A DNA stretch of 9,861 nt from JAVBOV01 sp031550205 (GCA_031550205.1 JAVBOV010000076.1:1-9861); one strand, 5' to 3'; numbered from the stretch's first letter, positions 1 to 6,641 are shown. Translations and numbers: made by a program. Notes: generated by a model not told the origin, from the sequence alone.

Positions 1-204
1 GCCGCCGACACGAGCCCTGACTTCAGTCTCCTTATATCCTTTGGCGCGAGCCGGATATTCGGAAGAAAGAGGAACATTTTGGGGAGCGGCTTTTATAGCT
101 TCAACCTCGGGAGCTTTGGTCTGTTTTTGAGAGCCGTCTCCGCAAGAAATTAAGGTAAATAACAATACAGGTGTGAGAAACAAGAATTTTTTATTAAACA
201 TCAT
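1..204 (-). CDS. RND efflux pump periplasmic adaptor lipoprotein (AcrA/MexA family), N-terminal part only
   Basis: The first 68 codons lie here and the rest runs off the left edge. Seen: a Met-Met start, two lysines (K5, K6), a hydrophobic stretch (about residues 7-19) and a lipobox LISC with Cys21, so the protein should be cleaved by signal peptidase II and lipidated. A Gly/Gln/Lys/Ala-rich linker follows, then YPARAKGYKETEVRARVGG (residues 50-68), which matches the start of the beta-barrel and lipoyl region of AcrA/MexA adaptors. Known role: these proteins join an inner-membrane RND transporter to an outer-membrane channel for export of drugs and other toxic compounds. AAGGAAC lies seven bases before the first ATG, which supports position 204; the second ATG (201) is also possible. 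The transporter gene would be expected further left. Family call firm; substrate unknown. Confidence 0.87.
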   Translation of the reverse strand, partial: MMFNKKFLFLTPVLLFTLISCGDGSQKQTKAPEVEAIKAAPQNVPLSSEYPARAKGYKETEVRARVGG

Positions 205-242
205 CGTTTGTTCCTTATAAAATAATTTAAAATAGTCCGACT

Positions 243-271
243 AGATTACTTGAGAATAAACTAAAGTGCAA
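243..271 (-). promoter_or_regulatory. Candidate sigma-70 promoter of the efflux adaptor gene
   Basis: Read on the minus strand: TTGCAC (271-266), 17-base spacer, TAATCT (248-243). Transcription would start near 236, giving a leader of about 30 bases that contains the AAGGAAC ribosome site. The -35 lies in a 10-base string, CTTGCACTTT, repeated at the same place upstream of the gene ending at 1911. Predicted from sequence only. Confidence 0.5.
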
Positions 272-282
272 GATATAAACGA

Positions 283-312
283 AAAAAGCAGACTTAAAAA
301 AGTCTGCTTTTT
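283..312 (-). terminator. Intrinsic terminator of the 317-1105 gene
   Basis: A perfect 12-bp inverted repeat (283-294 with 301-312) around a 6-base loop. On the minus strand GCAGACT pairs with AGTCTGC and is followed by a run of T. It begins four bases past the stop codon. The A/T flanks are symmetrical, so it could also stop transcription coming the other way. Confidence 0.85.
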
Positions 313-316
313 GGTT

Positions 317-1105
317 TTATCCGGCGTTTAGGGTAGTAAGTATGGGCTTGCCATATTCAACAATGCCGTTGCGGTATGTGATTTTTAATGCATAAACATT
401 GCCTAACACATTTCCCGGATATGTAATCACAACATTTTCTCCGGAATTGATTTTTTGGTACATCAAGGCTCTGGTAAATTTAGGCTTTTCTCCCGCACAG
501 AAACTTGCTCTTCTCAACTCGGATATTTTATTGGCCTTTCTGTCTTTGTAAGCATTATAGGCCTCTTGCGTTTCAAAAATATCATATTCATCTTCATCGG
601 TGTATGAGAGTTCTCCGCGCGGAGAAAGATCTATGAATTTTTCCAGAACACCATGTGCATCGCGAAACGCCCAACCGAAACCTTTGGGTATCTCAACCTC
701 ATGATAAGGCGAGATGAAGAAAAAATATTCCAAAGAACATTCAGGAGACGGAATAACCAAAGCCTCTCGGTTAACAATCAGCGGACTTCCGTTGTGATAA
801 TCGCGGATAGCTGCATATCTTTTCCCGTTAATGCTGAATATAGCTTCGGCCTCCGTAATGTTTATCGGATTGTCCTTGACAATTTCAGCTTTGCCGCTGG
901 AGAGAATCGGGATGATTACCGCTTCTTTGCCTTCATTGCCCCCTCGGTACCAGTTGGGGCAAACTCTTTGATACCAAACCAAACTTGACTCGGCTCCGCG
1001 GTAATATCTTTTAATTTCCGGATAACCGCGAAGTTCTTGCAAGGTTGCAATGCCGCTGCACTTAGAGTGAAACTCTAATTGCGTTGTAATTAATTTTGTT
1101 TCCAT
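317..1105 (-). CDS. Hypothetical protein, paralogue of the neighbouring 1201-1911 gene
   Basis: Not recognised as a member of a known family. The protein is 262 residues from the ATG at 1105. An ATG at 1168 in the same frame was not used: it would add a 21-residue tail lacking any counterpart in the paralogue. No signal peptide or membrane segment is evident, so it is probably cytoplasmic. It shares a colinear set of motifs with the next gene: WY-R (44-47), IRDYHNG (100-106), LEYFFF (125-130), GFGWA-RDA (142-150) and FIDLSPR (157-163). Aromatic residues are frequent. A charged stretch at about 167-200, rich in Asp/Glu then Lys/Arg, is an extra segment relative to the paralogue and accounts for much of the length difference. 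It has its own terminator. There is no clear Shine-Dalgarno site; the start context is A/T-only and ends ATT-ATG-GAA. No function can be assigned. Confidence 0.75.
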   Translation of the reverse strand: METKLITTQLEFHSKCSGIATLQELRGYPEIKRYYRGAESSLVWYQRVCPNWYRGGNEGKEAVIIPILSSGKAEIVKDNPINITEAEAIFSINGKRYAAIRDYHNGSPLIVNREALVIPSPECSLEYFFFISPYHEVEIPKGFGWAFRDAHGVLEKFIDLSPRGELSYTDEDEYDIFETQEAYNAYKDRKANKISELRRASFCAGEKPKFTRALMYQKINSGENVVITYPGNVLGNVYALKITYRNGIVEYGKPILTTLNAG

Positions 1106-1166
1106 AATATATATAATAATTGTTAGTTTAGCGACTCTTGTAACATATATTTGACAAAATTTCAAC

Positions 1167-1194
1167 AAAAAAAGAGCGAGATACTTCCCGCTCT
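1167..1194 (-). terminator. Intrinsic terminator of the 1201-1911 gene
   Basis: On the minus strand AGAGCG (1194-1189) and CGCTCT (1178-1173) form a 6-bp stem around a 10-base loop, followed by a T run (A at 1167-1173 on the plus strand). It starts seven bases after the stop codon, so the two paralogues are separate transcription units unless transcription reads through. Confidence 0.75.
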
Positions 1195-1200
1195 CAAATT

Positions 1201-1911
1201 TTATGGCTCTTCCCCCTGAGAATAGGCATATTTTAGGCCGGTTCCGGTGAACCTTATTGTCAGCTCATAAGTTGAGCCAAAATCAATTCTGGCGTACTTA
1301 AAAACGAACTCATCACCCTGTTCGGCCCGGTAATATGTTTCTTGCTTGGTGAAAGCGGAAATTTCATCTCTTCCACACTTTATGGATTTTGAAACAATGG
1401 TAAAGCCGGTGTCATCAAGCTTTAAGCGGGGAGAAAGGTCTATAAACTCTTCCAATGCATCGGTTGCCGCATCTCTTTTGGCCCAGCCGAAACCAAGGCA
1501 ATTTTCCGCTCCGCTTATGTTGAAGAAATGATATTCCAAATCGTATCCAAGCGGGCGTTCAAAATATTTTTCAGGCAGAAGAAATATTTGCCCGTTGCGA
1601 TAATCTCTTACCACATTGTATGAAAGCTCATTTATAAGCAGAGGAGAACGAGCTCTGGTGACTGCGGTTTGATAAATATCAAGCTTTTCAAAAAAACCGC
1701 CTTCAACCGGCATTGCCAAGAAATATTTTCCACCGCCGGCCGGAGCAATTTCGCGGTACCAAGCAAGGGTTGGAACATCAAACTGTTTAGAATTGCGAAA
1801 ACCGATTTTGCCAAACTTGGTTCTTTTGAGCAATAACCAGCCGTCTCCTCTGCACAGGGCGTCAAATTCTTCTCTGCTTAAAACCTGACCGTAATTTTGT
1901 TGTTTTTTCAT
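1201..1911 (-). CDS. Hypothetical protein, paralogue of the 317-1105 gene
   Basis: Not recognised. It encodes 236 residues with no signal peptide or membrane segment. Motifs shared with the neighbour occur at nearly the same residue numbers: WYRE (51-54), VRDYRNG (101-107), LEYHFF (125-130), GFGWA-RDA (140-148) and FIDLSPR (156-162). The C-terminal part of both looks like alternating beta-strands (here about 200-230, compare 222-255 in the neighbour). The N-terminal 40 residues differ most. This pattern fits tandem duplication followed by divergence. The gene has its own candidate promoter and terminator. The start has no Shine-Dalgarno site; the leader is A/T-rich and ends ATT-ATG-AAA, as in the other paralogue. 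The shared D-Y-x-N-G and F-G-W-A motifs would make good family anchors. No function is claimed. Confidence 0.78.
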   Translation of the reverse strand: MKKQQNYGQVLSREEFDALCRGDGWLLLKRTKFGKIGFRNSKQFDVPTLAWYREIAPAGGGKYFLAMPVEGGFFEKLDIYQTAVTRARSPLLINELSYNVVRDYRNGQIFLLPEKYFERPLGYDLEYHFFNISGAENCLGFGWAKRDAATDALEEFIDLSPRLKLDDTGFTIVSKSIKCGRDEISAFTKQETYYRAEQGDEFVFKYARIDFGSTYELTIRFTGTGLKYAYSQGEEP

Positions 1912-1946
1912 AATATTTAGAATTAATAATTATATATTTGCTTTAA

Positions 1947-1975
1947 TTCTTATTCTATTGTTGGCAAAAGTGCAA
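1947..1975 (-). promoter_or_regulatory. Candidate promoter of the 1201-1911 gene
   Basis: On the minus strand TTGCAC (1975-1970), 17-base spacer, TAAGAA (1952-1947). The -35 sits in CTTGCACTTT, identical to the string in front of the efflux adaptor gene. The -10 is weak. It lies immediately after the terminator of the upstream operon, as expected for a new transcription unit. Confidence 0.4.
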
Positions 1976-1976
1976 G

Positions 1977-2001
1977 AAAAAACCTCTTTATGAGGTTTTT
2001 T
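1977..2001 (-). terminator. Intrinsic terminator of the gyrA / MIF-like operon
   Basis: A perfect 10-bp inverted repeat (1977-1986 with 1992-2001) around the loop TTTAT. On the minus strand CCTC ... GAGG is followed by a run of six T. It lies about 40 bases past the MIF-like stop codon. Confidence 0.82.
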
Positions 2002-2003
2002 CA

Positions 2004-2031
2004 GTGGTCAGGGGCAGTGGCCGGTGGTCAG
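2004..2031. repeat. Short degenerate direct repeat
   Basis: GTGGTCAG occurs at 2004-2011 and again at 2024-2031, with a partial copy (CAGTGGCC) between. It lies between the MIF-like stop codon and the operon terminator, so it is transcribed but not translated. It looks like a short decayed tandem repeat; no function is evident. Confidence 0.4.
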
Positions 2032-2040
2032 AAGCGGGAA

Positions 2041-2370
2041 TCATCCGAGCAGTTTGCCGCCGTGAGCAACTTCCGATTTCTGAAGCACAACAAGCTTCAT
2101 GTGAACATTTTCCAACGGAATGTTCAAATCTTCAGCCACCATATTGCTTAAAGTTTCAACCAGTTTATCGGCCTGAGAGTTAAACCCGACGGATTCAACC
2201 ACAATAAAAGCCGTATCTTCGCCCTTATGATATGCGTGCTGGTTGTCTTGAAAGCAAACATACATTTTTTCCGTTGGTTTGTTTAAAAACGAAGCCGCTG
2301 TTTCCGCAATATTTTGCATAAGATTTTTGTCTTTAAGCTTGGCATTGGTCTGCACGGTGACAAAAGGCAT
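2041..2370 (-). CDS. MIF-like (macrophage migration inhibitory factor / phenylpyruvate tautomerase family) protein
   Basis: The product is 109 residues, close to the ~115 of MIF. It starts Met-Pro-Phe, so removal of Met leaves the N-terminal Pro that acts as the catalytic base in this superfamily. The Lys-Pro after the first helix (K31-P32) matches the conserved MIF Lys, and AFIVVESVG (54-62) matches the strand and S-I-G turn of MIF. The C-terminal end lacks the W-G-x-N-G-S-T-F-like finish typical of MIF, so activity and substrate are uncertain. Family members are soluble trimers that tautomerise enol or keto compounds such as phenylpyruvate. The start is five bases after the gyrA stop codon, and GGAG overlapping the end of gyrA serves as the ribosome site, so it is co-transcribed and possibly translationally coupled with gyrA. 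Confidence 0.8.
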   Translation of the reverse strand: MPFVTVQTNAKLKDKNLMQNIAETAASFLNKPTEKMYVCFQDNQHAYHKGEDTAFIVVESVGFNSQADKLVETLSNMVAEDLNIPLENVHMKLVVLQKSEVAHGGKLLG

Positions 2371-2375
2371 ATTTC

Positions 2376-5183
2376 TTACTCCGTTTCATTGCTGGTTAAA
2401 TAGATTTCATCAGTTTCAACAGATTCAGCATCTTCGGCTGCGCTAAGGTCTTCGGTTCTGTCTTCGCTTTCCAGCTCCTGATTATCTTCCTCGTCGGCAT
2501 CGAGCTTGGTTACGCTTACAACTTTTTCATTATCTGCGGTTCTGAACAAAATGACGCCCTGAGTTTTGCGACCGGCAATGCGGATATCTTCCACCGGCAT
2601 TCTAATCAGCTTGCCGGCATCGGTTACCATCATTATCTGGTTGTTGTTCTCTATCGGAAAGGAACTCACAACCTCTTTGTTGCGAGCCGACATTTCCATA
2701 TTGGCAATGCCCTGGCCGCCGCGCCCGGTTACGCGATATTCATATGAACTGGAGCGCTTGCCGTAGCCGGTGGAGGTAACCGACAGAATATATTGCTCGG
2801 CTGCCGACATTTCCTGGTATTTTTCAAGCGGCAAGGCATCCATTAAGGACTGGTCAATCTTAACATCAGCACACGGGCCGTCAGGGTCAACATCCTGGCG
2901 CTTGATTGAAGAAACGATTTTTAAATATGCATCTCTTTCTTCAGAGGTGGCGCTGATATGCTTTAAGACCGACATGGAGATAACCTCGTCATCTTTTCCG
3001 AGCCTGATGCCGCGCACGCCGGTTGAGTTGCGGCCGACAAACACACGAACCTCGGTTACCGGAAAGCGGATGCATTTGCCGGATTTTGCCGCCAGCATAA
3101 TGTCTTCTTCTTCATGACAGATGCGGACGTTAACCAGTTTGTCTCCGTCATCCAGTTTCATGGCGATTTTACCGTTGGATTGAACGTTTACAAAATCCAT
3201 TAAGCTGTTGCGGCGAACATTGCCTTGCGAAGTGGCAAACATGATGGACATGTTTTGGCATTCTGCCTCATTCTCCGGCAGTTTCATTACGGTGGTGATG
3301 GTTTCTCCGGCAACAAGCGGAAGCAGGTTGATAAACGGTTTGCCCTTAGAAGTTGGAGAACCGAGCGGCAGTTTGTATACTTTCATTTTGTATACCTGGC
3401 CTTTGGAAGAGAAGAACAGAACCGGCGTGTGGGTTGAGGCCACAAACAGACGGGTTACAAAATCTTCTTCTTTGGTGGTCATGCCGGACTTGCCTTTGCC
3501 GCCGCGCTTTTGAGCCTTATATGCAGAAAGCGGAACGCGCTTGATATATCCGGCTTCGGTTACGGTTACAACCATTTCCTCTCTCTGGATTAAAGATTCA
3601 ACATCGGTATCCATGTCAATGTCTTCAATTTTGGAGCGGCGCGGAGTGGCATATTCATCTTTAACGTCGACAAGTTCTCTGCGCATGATGGCATATAATT
3701 TATCGCGACTCGCCAGAATTGAAAGCGCGTCTTTAATTTCTTCGCCGATGGAAACCAGTTCTTCGTGAATTTTATCGCGTTCCAAACCGGTTAAGCGGTG
3801 CAGTCTTAAGTCCAAGATGGCTTTAGCCTGAGCTTCTGACAAGCGGTAGATGCCGTTTTCAACTTTTCTATCCGGTTCATCAATCAGCTCAACCAACGGG
3901 GTAACGCTGCCGGCAGGCCATGCTTTGGCAAGCAGACGCTCTTTGGCCTCGATGGGGCTTGGCGCGGTTTTAATCAGCTCAATTACCGGGTCAAGGTTTT
4001 CAACCGCAATGGCAAGACCTACCAAGTTGTGGGCACGGTCGCGGGCGCGGTTAAGCTCAAATATGGTGCGTCTTCTGATAACCTCTTCTCTAAACTCAAC
4101 AAAGGCTTTGATAATGTCTTTTAAGTTCAACATTACCGGGCGGCCATGGTTAATGGCCAGCATGTTCATGCCGAAGCTGGTTTGCAGAGAAGTGAATTTA
4201 TAAAGCTGGTTTAAGACCACATCGGCCTGAAAATCGCGCTTAACTTCAACCACAACGCGCACACCGTGGCGGTCGGATTCATCTCTGATATCGGATATGC
4301 CCTCAATTTTCTTTTCTTTGACCAGTTCGGCAATGCGGGCGACAAGAGCGGCCTTGTTGACCTGATATGGAATTTCATGAACGATGATGGCTTCTTTGTC
4401 TTTTTTAAGCTCTTCAATGGTGCATTTGGCGCGCATCATGACCGAACCGCGGCCAGTTAAATATGCCGATTTGGCGCCGCTGTAGCCCAAAATTGAGCCG
4501 CCGGTCGGGAAATCAGGCGCCGGAACAATGCGGATTAAGTCTTCAATGCCGATTTCAGAATCGTCAATGTAGGCGCAGCAGGCGTCAACCACCTCTCCGA
4601 GATTGTGCGGGGGAATGTTGGTGGCCATGCCCACGGCAATGCCGCCGCCACCGTTTACCAAAATGTTGGGAAAACGAGCCGGCAGAACATTCGGTTCCAT
4701 TAAGGTTGCGTCATAGTTGGGCGTGAAATCTACGGTGTCTTTGTCCAGATCTTCAATCATGCTGTGGGCGACTTTTTGCATTCTGGCTTCGGTATAACGC
4801 ATGGCGGCGGCGCTGTCGCCGTCCATGGAACCGAAGTTGCCCTGACCGTCAATCAGCGGAACGCGCATTGAAAAATCTTGAGCCATGCGAACCATGGATT
4901 CATATACGGCGCTGTCGCCGTGCGGGTGATATTTACCCAAAACATCGCCGACGATGCGGGCAGATTTGCGGTACGGCTTGTTATAGTCGCAGCTGTTTTC
5001 ATGCATGGAATATATAATGCGGCGATGCACGGGCTTTAAGCCGTCGCGAACATCAGGCAGCGCGCGTGAAACAATCACGCTCATGGCATATTCCAGGTAG
5101 GAACGCTTCATTTCATCGACAATGCCAATCGGCGCAATGTCGGAATCGGTATCAATGGTTTCAATATCAGTGGTATCTGTCAT
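2376..5183 (-). CDS. gyrA: DNA gyrase subunit A
   Basis: This is the breakage-reunion subunit of type II topoisomerase, which with GyrB introduces negative supercoils using ATP. At 935 residues it is longer than E. coli GyrA (875). Seen: the winged-helix region with PVHRRIIYSM (51-60), the quinolone region HPHGDSAVYE (86-95) and the catalytic Tyr130 in AAAMRYTE. The coiled-coil and tower region runs to about residue 510. The GyrA box is QKRGGKG (558-564), where QRRGGKG is usual; it opens the DNA-wrapping beta-pinwheel. The last ~45 residues are strongly acidic. The extra length sits mostly in the C-terminal domain (about 770-820), as in other alphaproteobacterial GyrA, and in the acidic tail. 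Ser91 and Glu95 stand at E. coli positions 83 and 87: no classic quinolone-resistance substitution is seen. AGAGAAG lies a few bases before the ATG. ssb lies 88 bases upstream and the MIF-like gene directly downstream. Confidence 0.98.
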   Translation of the reverse strand: MTDTTDIETIDTDSDIAPIGIVDEMKRSYLEYAMSVIVSRALPDVRDGLKPVHRRIIYSMHENSCDYNKPYRKSARIVGDVLGKYHPHGDSAVYESMVRMAQDFSMRVPLIDGQGNFGSMDGDSAAAMRYTEARMQKVAHSMIEDLDKDTVDFTPNYDATLMEPNVLPARFPNILVNGGGGIAVGMATNIPPHNLGEVVDACCAYIDDSEIGIEDLIRIVPAPDFPTGGSILGYSGAKSAYLTGRGSVMMRAKCTIEELKKDKEAIIVHEIPYQVNKAALVARIAELVKEKKIEGISDIRDESDRHGVRVVVEVKRDFQADVVLNQLYKFTSLQTSFGMNMLAINHGRPVMLNLKDIIKAFVEFREEVIRRRTIFELNRARDRAHNLVGLAIAVENLDPVIELIKTAPSPIEAKERLLAKAWPAGSVTPLVELIDEPDRKVENGIYRLSEAQAKAILDLRLHRLTGLERDKIHEELVSIGEEIKDALSILASRDKLYAIMRRELVDVKDEYATPRRSKIEDIDMDTDVESLIQREEMVVTVTEAGYIKRVPLSAYKAQKRGGKGKSGMTTKEEDFVTRLFVASTHTPVLFFSSKGQVYKMKVYKLPLGSPTSKGKPFINLLPLVAGETITTVMKLPENEAECQNMSIMFATSQGNVRRNSLMDFVNVQSNGKIAMKLDDGDKLVNVRICHEEEDIMLAAKSGKCIRFPVTEVRVFVGRNSTGVRGIRLGKDDEVISMSVLKHISATSEERDAYLKIVSSIKRQDVDPDGPCADVKIDQSLMDALPLEKYQEMSAAEQYILSVTSTGYGKRSSSYEYRVTGRGGQGIANMEMSARNKEVVSSFPIENNNQIMMVTDAGKLIRMPVEDIRIAGRKTQGVILFRTADNEKVVSVTKLDADEEDNQELESEDRTEDLSAAEDAESVETDEIYLTSNETE

Positions 5184-5214
5184 TTACTTCTCTTAAAATT
5201 TTAGATTTTTGATT

Positions 5215-5258
5215 GTGGGTTTGACCCACCCCAACCCTCCCTTAAAAGGGAGGGAGTT
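5215..5258. repeat. Lone REP-like palindrome between ssb and gyrA
   Basis: Two adjacent hairpins: GTGGGT-TTG-ACCCAC (5215-5229), then CCCTCCCTT-AA-AAGGGAGGG (5235-5254). The part CACCCCAACCCTC (5227-5239) is identical to the inner part of the right inverted repeat of the element inside uvrA. No T run follows on the minus strand, so it is not a standard terminator; it may shape expression or mRNA stability between ssb and gyrA. Confidence 0.75.
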
Positions 5259-5271
5259 AATGATGCGTTAT

Positions 5272-5736
5272 CTAGAACGGGATGTCGTCGTCGATGTCTG
5301 CGGAGGCAGCGGGAGCTGCGTCCCAGCCGGAAGAGGCGCCGCCGGAGAATACATCGTTGCCGCCGGCAGGAACGCCCTCACCGCCTGCCTTATCCAGAAG
5401 AACAAGGGTGCCGCCGAAGTTTTGCAAAACAACCTCGGTAGTATATTTTTCCTGGCCTTCTTTGTCTTCCCATTTGCGGGTTTGGAGCTGGCCTTCCAGG
5501 TATACTTTTGAGCCTTTGCGCAGGTATCTCTCGGCAATTTCTGCCAAAGATGAGTTAAAAATAACCACTCGGTGCCATTCGGTGCGCTCTTTTCTTTCAC
5601 CGGAAAGTTTGTCTTTCCAGCTGTCTGATGTAGCCACGTTGAGGTTCACAATCTTTGAACCGCTTTGAGTGTTGCTGACTTTGGGGTCTGCGCCGAGGTT
5701 GCCGACCAAAATTACTTTATTTATACTTCCTGCCAT
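5272..5736 (-). CDS. ssb: Single-stranded DNA-binding protein
   Basis: The product is 154 residues. The N-terminal OB-fold (about 1-115) opens with MAGSINKVILVGNLGADP, and W40, W54, F60 and W89 match the E. coli aromatic residues that stack on DNA bases. A Gly/Ala/Ser-rich flexible linker (about 117-147) leads to the acidic tip DIDDDIPF, the tail that recruits replication and repair proteins. The start at 5736 is chosen because the family begins here and GGAG lies seven bases upstream. A same-frame ATG at 5805 would add 23 residues foreign to the family and would lie upstream of the predicted transcription start. It binds single-stranded DNA during replication, recombination and repair, normally as a tetramer. 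Divergent from uvrA and upstream of gyrA, as in many Alphaproteobacteria. Confidence 0.97.
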   Translation of the reverse strand: MAGSINKVILVGNLGADPKVSNTQSGSKIVNLNVATSDSWKDKLSGERKERTEWHRVVIFNSSLAEIAERYLRKGSKVYLEGQLQTRKWEDKEGQEKYTTEVVLQNFGGTLVLLDKAGGEGVPAGGNDVFSGGASSGWDAAPAASADIDDDIPF

Positions 5737-5773
5737 AAAAAATCTCCGAATTAAAATGATAAATTGTCTGGAG

Positions 5774-5801
5774 ATTATATAGGATTCGAAACAAGTGTAA
5801 A
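5774..5801 (-). promoter_or_regulatory. Promoter of ssb (and possibly gyrA)
   Basis: On the minus strand TTTACA (5801-5796), 16-base spacer, then a consensus TATAAT (5779-5774). Transcription would start near 5767, about 30 bases before the ssb ATG. I see no convincing separate promoter between ssb and gyrA, so gyrA may depend partly on this one. Confidence 0.65.
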
Positions 5802-5831
5802 ACAATAAATCACATCACTTGTTAATAAATA

Positions 5832-5859
5832 TTGACAAAACGTTGTTTTGTCTTAGTAT
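5832..5859 (+). promoter_or_regulatory. Promoter of the ACP-like genes with overlapping dyad (candidate operator)
   Basis: Consensus -35 TTGACA (5832-5837), 16-base spacer, -10 TAGTAT (5854-5859). A perfect dyad, GACAAAAC-GTT-GTTTTGTC (5834-5852), covers the -35 and the spacer, so a bound dimeric protein would compete with RNA polymerase. The leader of about 35 bases is almost wholly A/T. The promoter faces away from the ssb promoter 31 bases to the left. Confidence 0.6.
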
Positions 5860-5900
5860 GGTGATAATTCAAAATATTATTAATTAAAAACATTATCATT

Positions 5901-6374
5901 ATGAAAAACCTAAAACTACAAATTCTTGATGACATCAAAGAATATCTGGAAAGCCAAGGCTTTGTTTGCGACAAAGTTGATTTCAACACCAGTTTAACTA
6001 AAGATCTGCGTCTTGACGGCCTGGAACTGAGCGAGCTTTTTGCGCTTTTGGGAAAGACATATCAGGTCGAAAAACTTTTGAACATCTTCATTTGGGACAG
6101 TTTTGAAAAAACTACAATTGAAGAATTGGCATACGCCGTGATTAAGGCCACAATTTTTGAGGCCATGACAGAGCATTTGGAAACAAATAATTTTAAAAAC
6201 GGTCAAAAAATTACGCTGCGTACCGAATTTACAAAAGATTTGAGTATGGGCGTGATGGATGTTGCCTCAATGTACGGCAAAATGATAACCAAATTTAATG
6301 CCGCACCTGGACACGTGGCAATCGTCAGGCTTGCCGATGTCGGCGGAATGCTGGAAGTTTTAACAAGAAAATAA
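5901..6374 (+). CDS. Two-module acyl-carrier-protein-like protein without phosphopantetheine serines
   Basis: The 157 residues appear to hold two ACP-like four-helix modules, about 1-83 and 84-157. In module 1, SLTKDLRLDGLELSELFALL (31-50) aligns without gaps to the ACP helix-II region (F-V-E-D-L-G-A-D-S-L-D-T-V-E-L in E. coli AcpP), with Gly40 in place of the serine that is modified. In module 2, TEFTKDLSMGVMDVASMYGK (108-127) aligns the same way with Val118 at that position. Neither module could therefore carry a 4'-phosphopantetheine arm in the usual place. Seven bases separate its stop codon from a second ACP-like gene, so they form an operon between a strong promoter and a strong terminator. 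No Shine-Dalgarno site is visible; the start context is ATT-ATG-AAA. The ACP likeness rests on motif alignment by eye; a structural or regulatory role is inference. Confidence 0.72.
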   Translation: MKNLKLQILDDIKEYLESQGFVCDKVDFNTSLTKDLRLDGLELSELFALLGKTYQVEKLLNIFIWDSFEKTTIEELAYAVIKATIFEAMTEHLETNNFKNGQKITLRTEFTKDLSMGVMDVASMYGKMITKFNAAPGHVAIVRLADVGGMLEVLTRK

Positions 6375-6381
6375 AATTATT

Positions 6382-6618
6382 ATGGAAAGAACACAGGACA
6401 ATGTAAAAAAAGCCATTATCGGCTTCTTGGAAGATGAGTTTGGCTGTAGGTGTAAGCTCTCAGAACAAACAAAATTTTCCGACTTGGGGTTGGAAGCTCC
6501 CGAAATTTATGCCGTTGATAAATATGTTGCCGATTGTTTCGGCGTGGTTATCTCAGGCATGGCTTTGAACCAGGTGGAAACCATCGGCGATATGATTAAA
6601 ACGGTGATGGTGGCCTAG
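6382..6618 (+). CDS. Single-module acyl-carrier-protein-like protein without phosphopantetheine serine
   Basis: At 78 residues this is the normal length of a bacterial ACP. Seen: a first helix (about 5-18), a loop, TKFSDLGLEAPEIYAVDKYV (30-49) aligned to the ACP helix-II entry, and VETIGDMIKTV (65-75), which matches the ACP last helix (TV-DA-DYI type). At the modification site D-S-L is replaced by E-A-P (38-40): Ala39 stands where serine would be and a proline follows it. It should not be modified by holo-ACP synthase. It is the second gene of a pair with the 5901 gene, seven bases apart, followed by a terminator. No Shine-Dalgarno site; start context ATT-ATG-GAA. No fatty acid, polyketide or peptide synthesis gene is nearby to suggest a partner. 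ACP-like fold likely; function unknown. Confidence 0.72.
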   Translation: MERTQDNVKKAIIGFLEDEFGCRCKLSEQTKFSDLGLEAPEIYAVDKYVADCFGVVISGMALNQVETIGDMIKTVMVA

Positions 6619-6641
6619 CCAAAAGTTTTAAGTATAACCTT

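Noticed and set aside
1106..1168. Upstream start for the 317-1105 protein at 1168
   Set aside because: The extra residues have no match in the paralogue. The ATG at 1105 has the same ATT-ATG context as the paralogue start.
2566..4726. Several ORFs antisense or out of frame within gyrA
   Set aside because: Shadows of a strong conserved coding frame, with composition reflecting gyrA codons and no family likeness.
2376..5183. Quinolone-resistance substitution in GyrA
   Set aside because: Ser91 and Glu95 occupy the key positions; serine and an acidic residue are the usual sensitive-type state.
5235..5254. Palindrome between ssb and gyrA as an ssb terminator
   Set aside because: No T run follows on the ssb strand, and the sequence matches a dispersed repeat family.
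5737..5805. Upstream start for ssb at 5805
   Set aside because: The added residues are foreign to Ssb, the family start is at 5736 with a GGAG site, and the predicted promoter lies inside the extension.
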